DNA of 5,282 nucleotides, from contig CAMWVF010000110.1 in assembly GCA_947177545.1 (NCBI GenBank), positions 1 to 5,282 on the forward strand. The letters are read 5' to 3'. Positions 1 through 5,044 of this stretch are shown in pieces. Under the pieces are notes generated by a model. The model was given only the letters and a program-made list of their open reading frames with translations, had not been told where the DNA came from and did not search any database. Numbering within the stretch: position 1 is the stretch's first letter; each line of letters opens with the position of its first letter. This DNA comes from an uncultured Clostridia bacterium. GTDB lineage: Bacteria; Bacillota; Clostridia; Oscillospirales; Ruminococcaceae. The position numbers and the translations under genes were made by a program.

Positions 1-340
1 CGATAACTACCTGACAATCATCGCCAAAAGTCTTTCGTGCAAAAGCTTTAGCGATTCTGTGGGCGAGTTCGGGAGAAACGTTGTCCTGCGGGTCAAAGGA
101 TTGAATATAGTGAATAGCCTTAACGCTGCCCTTGCCCTCGACAGGCAAGGGGGCGTTAAATTTTTCTCCCGAAAAATGCTCGAAAACTGTTTTCATAGAC
201 AAGTATGCGTCCTTAGCATTTGTAAGACAGTTTAGGGACGTGGTGTACAATAAATTTTCGGTTTTGTCGGGATTTAAAATATATGCTAAACTTTTGTTGA
301 CGGTAGTTCGTATAGAAATTGATTTAACGTACGGCAACAT
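1..340 (-). CDS. VirD2-like (MobP-type) relaxase, N-terminal part, runs off left edge
   Basis: This is the first 113 codons of a relaxase/mobilization nuclease, the enzyme that nicks oriT of a conjugative element and pilots the strand. It begins MLPYVKSISIRTTVNKSLAY and continues ILNPDKTENLLYTTSLNC, the motif I region of VirD2-like relaxases (PF03432) of Firmicutes conjugative elements; Tyr20 is the likely nucleophile. Further on are VKAIHYIQSFDPQDNVSPEL and the helix AHRIAKAFARKTFGDDCQVV. The histidine metal-binding motif expected next lies outside the window. ATG at 340 is chosen because an in-frame TAA lies two codons upstream and the family starts here. The gene begins 23 bp after the recombinase stop, and no convincing Shine-Dalgarno precedes it (only scattered GG pairs), which may mean its native leader was displaced. 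Family assignment is from remembered motifs. Confidence 0.88.
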   Translation of the reverse strand, partial: MLPYVKSISIRTTVNKSLAYILNPDKTENLLYTTSLNCLTNAKDAYLSMKTVFEHFSGEKFNAPLPVEGKGSVKAIHYIQSFDPQDNVSPELAHRIAKAFARKTFGDDCQVVI

Positions 341-363
341 ACATTACCAAAAACCTATAGCAG

Positions 364-1989
364 TCAAATAACCGTACAAGAGTCGATAATAATCGCAAAC
401 TCCTGATACATATTCGGCTTTTGCATATGATATTTCACGCGAAATCCGAATGGAACGCAATTCAAATAGTATTCCAAAATACGCTCGTCTTTGCTTTCGT
501 AAACAACGATATTTTTCACAAGGTCGCGGTAAAGCGCCGTGTTGTCAATATCCAGCCCGCCCGTTTCGCGTACGGCTCGTATATATTCGCGGATTTTATC
601 AAGCTGCTTTTTGTGCGCCGCACTCGTATTTTGTCCGGTTGAAATTCTCTCGGTAAGCTGCGATATTTGTTCGTCGTAATACAAATTTTGTTCCGCCAAA
701 TCTTCTTTGGAAATTAATCCGTCAAGTACCAAATCAATTGCATTCCGCTTTTTCTGCTTTAAGCTTTCTATTTGTTCCTGCAGCTTTTTCACATTGGCTT
801 TAGGCTCGCTTTTTTGAATAATTTTGATTTCTTCAAGAAGCTGTTCCTCAATTTCTACGCGTGAAATTTGTATTTGCCGCAGAATGTATTTTGCTCCCGC
901 AGTAAGCGCAGGCTCGTTTGTGGTTTTGTTGTCGCAGCCTTTTACATTGCCGTTCGCGTCCGTCACGGGAACCTTTCCGTAGAACGCACGATTGCAGCAG
1001 CGCAGTTTTCGGTGTTGGTCTTTTCTGCCGCCCGAAAGGTTGAACGGCTTGCCGCATTTTCCGCAAATCACCTTGCTGCTGTACCAATACGTTCCCGAAT
1101 ATTTTCGCCCGTCGCAGCAGATGTCGCGCCGCCTTTTTATCTCCTTATTAACGGCTTCAAATACTTCCTTCGGAACTATCGGCTCGTGGTGATCCTCGAC
1201 CGTTATCAAAGGAATATCGGGATTATCACCCCTGTTTTTTACTTGGTTATGCTCCAAAAAATCAGGCGTATAATACTTCCATTGCGTTAGGTCGCCCGCG
1301 TATTTTTCGTTTTTCAGCATTAGTAAAATCGTCGGCGCGCTCCATAAACGACCGTTTAAGGTTGTGATTTTTTCGGCGTTCAATTCCTGAGCAATTTTTG
1401 TCGTACCCTTGTTTTCATAAAGATACATATGAAAAATACGCTTTACTACCTCAGCTTCCTCGGGAACAATTTCAAGCTTTCCGTCAACAGTTTTGTAACC
1501 GTAAATGCGTCCGCTTCCAAATACAACGCCGTTTTCCATACGCCTGCGAACGCCCCATTTTACACGTTCGGAAATCTTGCGGCTTTCCTCCTGTGCCAGA
1601 CTTGCCATAATTGTCAAGCGTAATTCTGAGTCTTTATCGCGTGTGTCTATACCGTCGTTCATAAATAAAATATTGACGCCCAGAGACTTTAATTTACGGG
1701 TGTATGACAAAGTGTCAATGGTATTTCTCGCAAAACGGGAAACCTCTTTTGTGAGAATTAAATTGATTTTTCCAATTTCACAATCCGCAATCATACGGTT
1801 GAACCCATCGCGTTTTTTGGTAGACGTACCCGTAATTCCCTCGTCATAATAAACTTCGATTAAAGTGTACTCATCGTGATTGCTTATGTACTCGGTGAAA
1901 TATTTAATTTGCGCCGAAAGGGAGTGCAATTGGTCTTCCATATCCGTTGAAACGCGGCAGTACGCCGCAACTTTAATTTTATTATTCAT
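364..1989 (-). CDS. Large serine recombinase (resolvase/integrase with recombinase and zinc-ribbon domains)
   Basis: A 541-aa large serine recombinase, expected to excise and integrate the mobile element by double-strand cleavage and strand rotation through a Ser-DNA linkage. Residues 5-150 are the resolvase catalytic domain: Ser14 in AAYCRVSTD is the nucleophile, and EVSRFARN (81-89) holds the active-site arginines. Residues about 160-290 match the Recombinase domain (YGYK, then WSAPTILLMLKNEKYAGDL). A zinc ribbon follows (CGKC at 309-312, CC at 331-332, C352), then a coiled coil (about 375-475) typical of large serine integrases. The frame is open upstream to 2163, but ATG 1989 is the start: AAGGAGG (1993-1999) lies just upstream, although only 3 nt away, and MNNKIKVAAYCRVS is the normal family start. 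The 58 residues encoded upstream look non-coding and contain the promoter. Length and domain order are normal, so the gene looks intact. Confidence 0.96.
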   Translation of the reverse strand: MNNKIKVAAYCRVSTDMEDQLHSLSAQIKYFTEYISNHDEYTLIEVYYDEGITGTSTKKRDGFNRMIADCEIGKINLILTKEVSRFARNTIDTLSYTRKLKSLGVNILFMNDGIDTRDKDSELRLTIMASLAQEESRKISERVKWGVRRRMENGVVFGSGRIYGYKTVDGKLEIVPEEAEVVKRIFHMYLYENKGTTKIAQELNAEKITTLNGRLWSAPTILLMLKNEKYAGDLTQWKYYTPDFLEHNQVKNRGDNPDIPLITVEDHHEPIVPKEVFEAVNKEIKRRRDICCDGRKYSGTYWYSSKVICGKCGKPFNLSGGRKDQHRKLRCCNRAFYGKVPVTDANGNVKGCDNKTTNEPALTAGAKYILRQIQISRVEIEEQLLEEIKIIQKSEPKANVKKLQEQIESLKQKKRNAIDLVLDGLISKEDLAEQNLYYDEQISQLTERISTGQNTSAAHKKQLDKIREYIRAVRETGGLDIDNTALYRDLVKNIVVYESKDERILEYYLNCVPFGFRVKYHMQKPNMYQEFAIIIDSCTVI

Positions 1990-1992
1990 AGT

Positions 1993-2032
1993 CCTCCTTC
2001 CCCCGTTAGTCGGGGATAAATATCCCCCTGCA
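1993..2032 (-). promoter_or_regulatory. Recombinase leader RNA with two mutually exclusive hairpins next to the ribosome binding site
   Basis: Read as RNA from the minus strand, the roughly 43-nt leader of the recombinase contains GGGGATA-TT-TATCCCC (2027 to 2012), followed by CCCCG-ACTAA-CGGGG (2015 to 2001). Both stems use the same CCCC at 2012-2015, so only one can form at a time. The second stem ends one base from the AAGGAGG Shine-Dalgarno (1999 to 1993), so it could limit ribosome access. This arrangement is seen directly; a switching role is inference. Confidence 0.45.
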
Positions 2033-2117
2033 TATATTATTTTACACTTTACCACATAAAATTGCAAGCGGCAATATGTACAAATTTGCACCTGAATTTC
2101 GGTCATATATGCAGGGG
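2025..2117. repeat. 13-bp perfect inverted repeat flanking the recombinase promoter
   Basis: CCCCTGCATATAT at 2025-2037 and its exact reverse complement ATATATGCAGGGG at 2105-2117 bracket 67 bp that hold the whole predicted recombinase promoter. The inner arm includes the predicted transcription start. Possible roles are a two-site operator bound by a looping repressor or by the recombinase itself, or a short invertible promoter segment. Nothing in the sequence chooses between these. Confidence 0.75.
2039..2067 (-). promoter_or_regulatory. Predicted promoter of the serine recombinase
   Basis: On the minus strand, -35 TTGCAA (2067 to 2062) and -10 TAAAAT (2044 to 2039) are separated by exactly 17 bp, a good sigma-A type match. 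Transcription would start near 2032 and give a leader of about 43 nt. The promoter lies downstream of the stop codon of the 63-aa gene, so the recombinase can be transcribed independently of the mobilization genes. Confidence 0.6.
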
Positions 2118-2125
2118 AAAAAGTA

Positions 2126-2317
2126 TTACGCTGCCGATGTAACGGTCTTATCCTGCATTGCAATTAACAATTCCAACTGCTCCGCAGTAATAAGTCCCTG
2201 TTTGTAAAATTCTTTGTAGTAACCGATTTTCATAGCTTTTATAAAATTATTCTTGCAATTTTGGGGTATTTCAATAGCGTCATTTCCATTTGTCAGATTT
2301 ACATTTTTTCTGTTCAA
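2126..2317 (-). CDS. Small hypothetical protein of mobile elements, TTG start
   Basis: A 63-aa protein of unknown function with the segment MKIGYYKEFYKQGLITAEQL followed by ELLIAMQ. This short helix-turn-helix-like end, with G-(L/I)-(I/L)-T before an amphipathic helix, is reminiscent of SHOCT-like small proteins and of short accessory ORFs that I remember next to clostridial serine recombinases; no function is claimed. TTG at 2317 is chosen because a perfect AGGAGG (2324-2329) lies 6 nt upstream. An in-frame ATG at 2341 would place that Shine-Dalgarno inside the gene and has no ribosome binding site of its own. The gene begins 16 bp after the preceding DUF3847-like gene, so the two are likely translated from one message. 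It is soluble, with no membrane segment or signal peptide. Confidence 0.72.
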   Translation of the reverse strand: MNRKNVNLTNGNDAIEIPQNCKNNFIKAMKIGYYKEFYKQGLITAEQLELLIAMQDKTVTSAA

Positions 2318-2333
2318 TAAGTACCTCCTGCAT

Positions 2334-2722
2334 TTACGCATTTTCAGTTTTTACATTTTCGCTTTCAAAAATATTTTCCTCGGAATTTTCATTTTGAGAA
2401 ATCACGACGGGCGGGTTATCCCGCAGAAAACGCTTCTCCTTTGCCTCGGTAATAAAATTTTGCACTTCGTCAATAGCAAAAAGGAAATCAAGCATTTCCT
2501 TAAATTCCTCGGGAGAAATATCATCTCCGAAATATTTGTACACAAGTCCTCCGACGCAGCAAAGGTTATGTGTACGCTTTTTCTTTCCTCCTCGGCAATT
2601 TGATTTTGAATTTTTTTGCGTTTATCCTCTAGTCTTTTAAGTTCCTCTTCTGTCGATTTTGCACGTTCATTTAGACGTGCAAGGCTCTCTTTCATTTTGA
2701 TAACATCATTTTTCTTTGGCAT
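2334..2722 (-). pseudogene. DUF3847-like coiled-coil protein, interrupted by a one-base frameshift
   Basis: Two overlapping frames together encode about 129 aa. The first starts at ATG 2722 (MPKKNDVIKMKESLARLNER) with GAAAGGAA 8 nt upstream (2731-2738) and forms a charged coiled coil up to AEEERK. From there the -1 frame carries the expected continuation, KKRTHNLCCVGGLVYKYFGD and then DISPEEFKEMLDFLFAIDEV, ending at 2334. The unshifted frame runs on as a composition-poor tail to 2402. The break maps to a run of five A on the minus strand (2578-2582); six A would restore one continuous frame. The domain resembles DUF3847, a family often found beside MobA/MobL relaxases. A relaxosome or DNA-binding accessory role is plausible but unproven. 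It could be a true inactivating deletion, a homopolymer sequencing error or, less likely, translational frameshifting, since A AAA AGC is a poor slippery site in this frame. Confidence 0.78.
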
Positions 2723-2783
2723 AAACACCATTCCTTTCTTTTTATATTTCACACTCATACGAGCGGGATTACCTTACGGATAA

Positions 2784-2887
2784 CGGAATATTCGGGCGGC
2801 ATTAGCAGCCTCGTTCTCATTGCAAAACTGCCGAAATCGTTACGTGTAACTTTATTATGTCATGTGCAAAGCCGCCCAAATATCCCG
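2784..2887. repeat. Long-range imperfect inverted repeat on the leading side of nic
   Basis: CGGAATATTCGGGCGGC (2784-2800) pairs with GCCGCCCAAATATCCCG (2871-2887) at 15 of 17 positions across a 70-bp spacer. The right arm ends two bases before the nic core sequence. The spacing suggests paired binding sites for an accessory mobilization protein or single-strand structure formed during transfer. It lies in the DNA that would enter the recipient first. Confidence 0.6.
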
Positions 2888-2888
2888 T

Positions 2889-2920
2889 AGGGCGCACTTA
2901 TACAAACTCTTGAGAGTTTG
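2889..2920 (-). other. oriT: oriT core (RSF1010/pIP501-like), nick predicted between 2893 and 2892 on the minus strand
   Basis: On the minus strand an 8-bp-arm inverted repeat, CAAACTCT-CA-AGAGTTTG (2920 to 2903), is followed after TA by TAAGTGCGCCCT (2900 to 2889) and then ACGGGAT. TAAGTGCG^CCCT is the nic-site core known from RSF1010/R1162 (MobQ) and from the pIP501/pGO1 group. In RSF1010 an inverted repeat precedes it at nearly the same distance. The expected cut lies between G2893 and C2892, leaving the relaxase on the 5' end at 2892. Transfer would therefore lead with the DUF3847-like, small-protein and recombinase genes, and the relaxase gene would enter late, as is common. The adjacent MobA/MobL relaxase is the right enzyme class for this site. 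An outer GCGCAC/GTGCGC pair (2892-2897 with 2923-2928) extends the potential hairpin. Confidence 0.88.
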
Positions 2921-2927
2921 TTGTGCG

Positions 2928-2947
2928 CAAGGGGAAGTTTCCCCTTG
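2928..2947. repeat. Perfect hairpin beside oriT
   Basis: CAAGGGGAA-GT-TTCCCCTTG is a perfect inverted repeat with 9-bp arms and a 2-nt centre, starting at the last base of the outer oriT stem. It has no T-run on either strand, so it is not a standard Rho-independent terminator. A structural role in the relaxosome or in mRNA 3'-end protection for the relaxase transcript is possible. Confidence 0.7.
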
Positions 2948-2994
2948 ACCCCTCTAATGGCTTTCTGACGCAAACACAAAATACGCATAGCGAC

Positions 2995-4014
2995 TTAACG
3001 CGAGTGATGTTTTTTCACTGACTTATTTAGATTATTCGCGTTGAAAATATCACTCACTTTTTCTTTATCTCGATTAGCAAAAAATATAACTTGCTTACCA
3101 TCATTTTTTGTTTTTATCGTATGTAAAATATCTGACCTGCTAAGTGCTGAAATAAAGTTTTCTGCATTTGAAATCTTATCAACTTCAATGCCAAAAGTTT
3201 CGGAAAGAGGACAATCTAATTCTGTTTCAATAATTTCTTTTTTTACATTACGCTTTTCCGAATTTAATTTTAATAATTCCTGATTTAGCATTTTAATTTC
3301 CGCATTAGTATTTTCAAGAATTACTTTTCTGTTAAAGCTCCCCTTGTCGGTACGATAACCTTTTTTCTCAATAGCACACGCCGCTGCTCCGAGATGTTTT
3401 TGCGGGATTTTATCAATTCCTTGTGCCGCATAGCTTCTATGGTCGATACGCTCTTTAGAAACAAAATACAGCTTATGATTACACCAATCCGCCCATAATT
3501 TCCGCCATTTAAGAAGCAGGGACTTATCATTCCAAGAACGCTCTTTTTTAGTAAATCCATTCTCATCAACCTTGCGGGTAGTCAGCAAAATATGGACGTG
3601 AGGATTACCGTCCCCCTTATCGTGAATTGCAAAATCGGCACACATTCCACGACTAATAAAGCATTGCTGACAGAATTTCCGTACCAAATCAATTTGCTCG
3701 GAGCGGGATATTTCCACAGGTAAAGCCGCGTCAATATGCCTTGCTGTCTGACTGTTTTTCCTTGTTTCGGACTTTTCCACGGCGTTCCACAAAATAGAGC
3801 GTTTTTTTAAATGCGGCGGAGCATTATCGGGCAACAAGATTTCCTTATGTACAATTTCACGCTTTCGGTGATAGTCGTGAATTGTTCCGTCGTACTCATT
3901 TTTGATTTTCTCACCAGAAATGTATGCCGCCTTTGCGACCGCGCTTGCGCCTTTTCCTCGGCTTACAATTTTGATGTTGAAATGATAAATGGCTATATGA
4001 ACATCTCCTTTCAC
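2995..4014 (-). CDS. MobA/MobL family relaxase (MobQ type)
   Basis: Relaxase that would nick the neighbouring oriT and stay bound to the 5' end. The order AIYHFNIKIVSRGKG, then AKAAYISGEK, then AIHDKGDGNPHVHILL matches the RSF1010 MobA family (PF03389). In numbering from GTG 4014 the nucleophile is Tyr31 and the metal histidines are His131, His139 and His141; a conserved WNDKSLLLKWRKLWADWCN segment and HLGAAACAIEKKGYRT follow. After residue 230 come a lysine/glutamate-rich coiled coil and a short unknown tail. At 333-339 aa it is short for the family and has no primase or long C-terminal part. The start is odd: the only canonical codon is GTG 4014, directly before the Shine-Dalgarno AAAGGAGA (4004-4011). 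The codon at the correct distance and at the family's Met position is ATA (3996). From ATA the nucleophile would be Tyr25, the same number as in RSF1010 MobA. The outer limit is annotated to include GTG. Confidence 0.93.
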   Translation of the reverse strand: MKGDVHIAIYHFNIKIVSRGKGASAVAKAAYISGEKIKNEYDGTIHDYHRKREIVHKEILLPDNAPPHLKKRSILWNAVEKSETRKNSQTARHIDAALPVEISRSEQIDLVRKFCQQCFISRGMCADFAIHDKGDGNPHVHILLTTRKVDENGFTKKERSWNDKSLLLKWRKLWADWCNHKLYFVSKERIDHRSYAAQGIDKIPQKHLGAAACAIEKKGYRTDKGSFNRKVILENTNAEIKMLNQELLKLNSEKRNVKKEIIETELDCPLSETFGIEVDKISNAENFISALSRSDILHTIKTKNDGKQVIFFANRDKEKVSDIFNANNLNKSVKKHHSR

Positions 4015-4019
4015 AATTC

Positions 4020-4046
4020 AGTATATACTTTTTTTAAAATATGCAA
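4020..4046 (-). promoter_or_regulatory. Weak candidate promoter for the MobQ relaxase
   Basis: On the minus strand TTGCAT (4046 to 4041) and TATACT (4025 to 4020) are separated by 15 bp, which is shorter than ideal. The start would fall near 4013, immediately before the Shine-Dalgarno at 4011-4004. If right, the GTG at 4014 would not be in the message and translation would have to begin further in, at ATA 3996. The evidence is thin. Confidence 0.3.
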
Positions 4047-4072
4047 CAGGCTTAAAACAGGACTAAAACAGG
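4045..4072. repeat. Three direct repeats of AACAGG with an exact 11-bp period
   Basis: AACAGG occurs at 4045, 4056 and 4067, giving units AACAGGCTTAA, AACAGGACTAA and AACAGGCTCTA. The 11-bp period puts every copy on the same face of the helix, and the innermost copy overlaps the candidate -35 box of the MobQ relaxase. This fits an operator array for a regulator of mobilization; iteron-like use is an alternative. Confidence 0.55.
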
Positions 4073-4229
4073 CTCTATTTTTTTGTAATTTATATGTTTC
4101 CTCACAAGTAAGGACTTTTTTAACCCGTTTTCCCAGAATTTAATAAAAAATTAACATTCAAAAATACGAATTTGTACGATTGAATAGCTCAATACGACCG
4201 TAATTGTCTAATATTACCTGTTTACTCGT

Positions 4230-4262
4230 CGGTAAACGGTAGCAAAACGGCGGTGAACGGTA
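4230..4262 (+). promoter_or_regulatory. LytTR-type direct repeats, probable autoregulatory binding site
   Basis: CGGTAAACGGTA (4230-4241) and CGGTGAACGGTA (4251-4262) differ at one base and start exactly 21 bp apart, two helical turns. On the other strand each contains ACCGTT(T/C)AC, which fits the known LytTR half-site pattern [TA][AC][CA]GTTN[AG][TG] except for the last base. The second copy ends directly against the -35 box at 4263, the position expected for activation by an AgrA/ComE-like regulator. The regulator encoded immediately downstream is the obvious candidate binder. A further GTTTAC at 4220-4225 forms a dyad with GTAAAC at 4232-4237. Confidence 0.72.
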
Positions 4263-4291
4263 TTGAAAAATAATTATTTGTATGTTACAAT
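4263..4291 (+). promoter_or_regulatory. Promoter of the LytTR two-component operon
   Basis: TTGAAA (4263-4268) and TACAAT (4286-4291) are separated by exactly 17 bp. Transcription would begin near 4298, about 26 nt before the start codon. The promoter abuts the LytTR repeats. Confidence 0.75.
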
Positions 4292-4323
4292 AAAAATATA
4301 TTTGCGTAAACGAGGGTGAAAAA

Positions 4324-5034
4324 ATGAATTACAAAATTGCCGTCTGCGATGATGAAAATATTGTGATTGACGATATAATCGAAAAGCTTCAGAGCAGGCG
4401 AAACGAATATGAAATAGTTCGGTACAATTCGGGGAACGAGTTATTGACCGCCGCTCTTGATTTTAATATTTTATTCCTTGATATTGAAATGCGCGGGTTA
4501 AGCGGTATGGAAACAGCTTTCAAGCTGCGTGAAATGAATTACGACGGAATTATAATTTTTCTTACAAGTCATGTTGAGTTTATGCCCGACGCTTTTAAAG
4601 TAAAGGCTTTCAGATTTTTGAACAAGCCTATTGATATTGAAAAATTCAACGAAGCTTTTTCCGCCGCCGAAAAAGAAATTCTTGATACAAAGCATATTTT
4701 GGTATACGAAAAGGGAAAGTCCTTTTACTTAAAGCTTACCGATATTGTGTATCTTGAAGCATACGGCGATGGTACGTATATTTATGATAAAAACAAGCGC
4801 GTTTACGATACCGACAAGCCGCTTAAATACTGGAAAGAACAAATAGGCTCGGAGCATTTTTATCAGATAAGCAAATCGAATATAGTTTCTCTTTTGTACA
4901 TAGCCGATTATTCAAAAGACGGTACCATAACGGTAAAGCCTTATTCAAAAGAGCTTGCTTTGTCAAGGCGTAATGCTACAGCCTTTAAAGCCGTATTTTT
5001 TGATTTTATCAAGAAAAATGCAAGGGCAATGTGA
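4324..5034 (+). CDS. LytTR-family response regulator (AgrA/LytR-like)
   Basis: A 236-aa cytoplasmic response regulator. Residues 1-120 are a receiver domain: the acidic pocket is Asp9-Asp10 in AVCDDE, the phosphoacceptor is Asp53 in ILFLDIEM, and the switch residues are Thr81 (FLTS) and Lys101 (LNKPID). Residues about 124-230 form a LytTR DNA-binding domain, with IVYLEAYGDGTYIY and HFYQISKSNIVSL as the recognisable blocks. Such proteins usually act with a membrane histidine kinase that senses a peptide, and they bind paired repeats like those just upstream. The ATG is supported by GAGGGTG (4312-4318) 5 nt before it. The gene is followed after 10 bp by a membrane protein, probably the kinase. 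It reads away from the mobilization genes. Whether it belongs to the mobile element or to its flank is not known, and what it controls besides itself cannot be seen here. Confidence 0.94.
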   Translation: MNYKIAVCDDENIVIDDIIEKLQSRRNEYEIVRYNSGNELLTAALDFNILFLDIEMRGLSGMETAFKLREMNYDGIIIFLTSHVEFMPDAFKVKAFRFLNKPIDIEKFNEAFSAAEKEILDTKHILVYEKGKSFYLKLTDIVYLEAYGDGTYIYDKNKRVYDTDKPLKYWKEQIGSEHFYQISKSNIVSLLYIADYSKDGTITVKPYSKELALSRRNATAFKAVFFDFIKKNARAM

Positions 5035-5044
5035 GGTGACGATA

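Larger units (their letters stand above)
2723..2994 (-). other. Non-coding mobilization region holding oriT and several symmetric repeats
   Basis: No credible gene is present between the end of the MobQ relaxase gene and the DUF3847-like gene. The 272 bp contain a dense set of symmetries: the nic core with its inverted repeat (2889-2920), a perfect 9-bp hairpin beside it (2928-2947), a long-range imperfect inverted repeat (2784-2800 with 2871-2887), a small palindrome GTTAC-GT-GTAAC (2839-2850), and an imperfect direct repeat TGCAAA..C.GCC.AAAT at 2821-2837 and 2864-2880 (14 of 17 identical). The whole is best read as a relaxosome assembly region. Confidence 0.8.
4015..4323. other. Divergent intergenic region between the MobQ relaxase and the LytTR regulator
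   Basis: This AT-rich 309-bp region holds no gene on either strand that I can support. Toward the left it has the presumed relaxase promoter region and three 11-bp iterations (4045-4072). The middle has AT-rich dyads such as TTAAT-AAAAA-ATTAA (4140-4154) and ATTGA-ATAGC-TCAAT (4180-4194). Toward the right it has the LytTR direct repeats and the regulator's promoter. If the mobile element ends inside this window on the right, its end should be somewhere here, but I see no clear boundary. Confidence 0.6.

Noticed and set aside
341..363. A defined attachment site for the serine recombinase
   Set aside because: This is the likely edge, but I found no convincing duplicated core when comparing it with 4015-4323, so no att site is annotated.
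132..371. A 79-aa plus-strand open frame at the left end
   Set aside because: It is antisense to the VirD2-like relaxase, whose motifs are clear on the other strand.
868..1290. A 140-aa open frame on the plus strand, with others at 421-656 and 1398-1849
   Set aside because: They lie antisense within the recombinase gene, have no ribosome binding sites, and give no recognisable protein.
1990..2163. N-terminal extension of the serine recombinase by 58 residues
   Set aside because: The frame is open but the residues are unlike the family, the stretch contains the predicted promoter and leader, and ATG 1989 has a strong Shine-Dalgarno and the normal family N-terminus.
2402..2758. A 118-aa intact protein read straight through the DUF3847-like region
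   Set aside because: Its last third is the wrong frame. The -1 frame carries the coherent continuation to 2334, and the start at 2758 lies upstream of the well-placed Shine-Dalgarno for ATG 2722.
2928..2947. Rho-independent terminator after the MobQ relaxase gene
   Set aside because: The stem is strong, but neither strand has a T-run after it. Its position at oriT suggests another role.
4045..4077. Start of a CRISPR array or replication iterons
   Set aside because: Units of 11 bp with 6 conserved bases are far too short for CRISPR, and no replication initiator gene is present.
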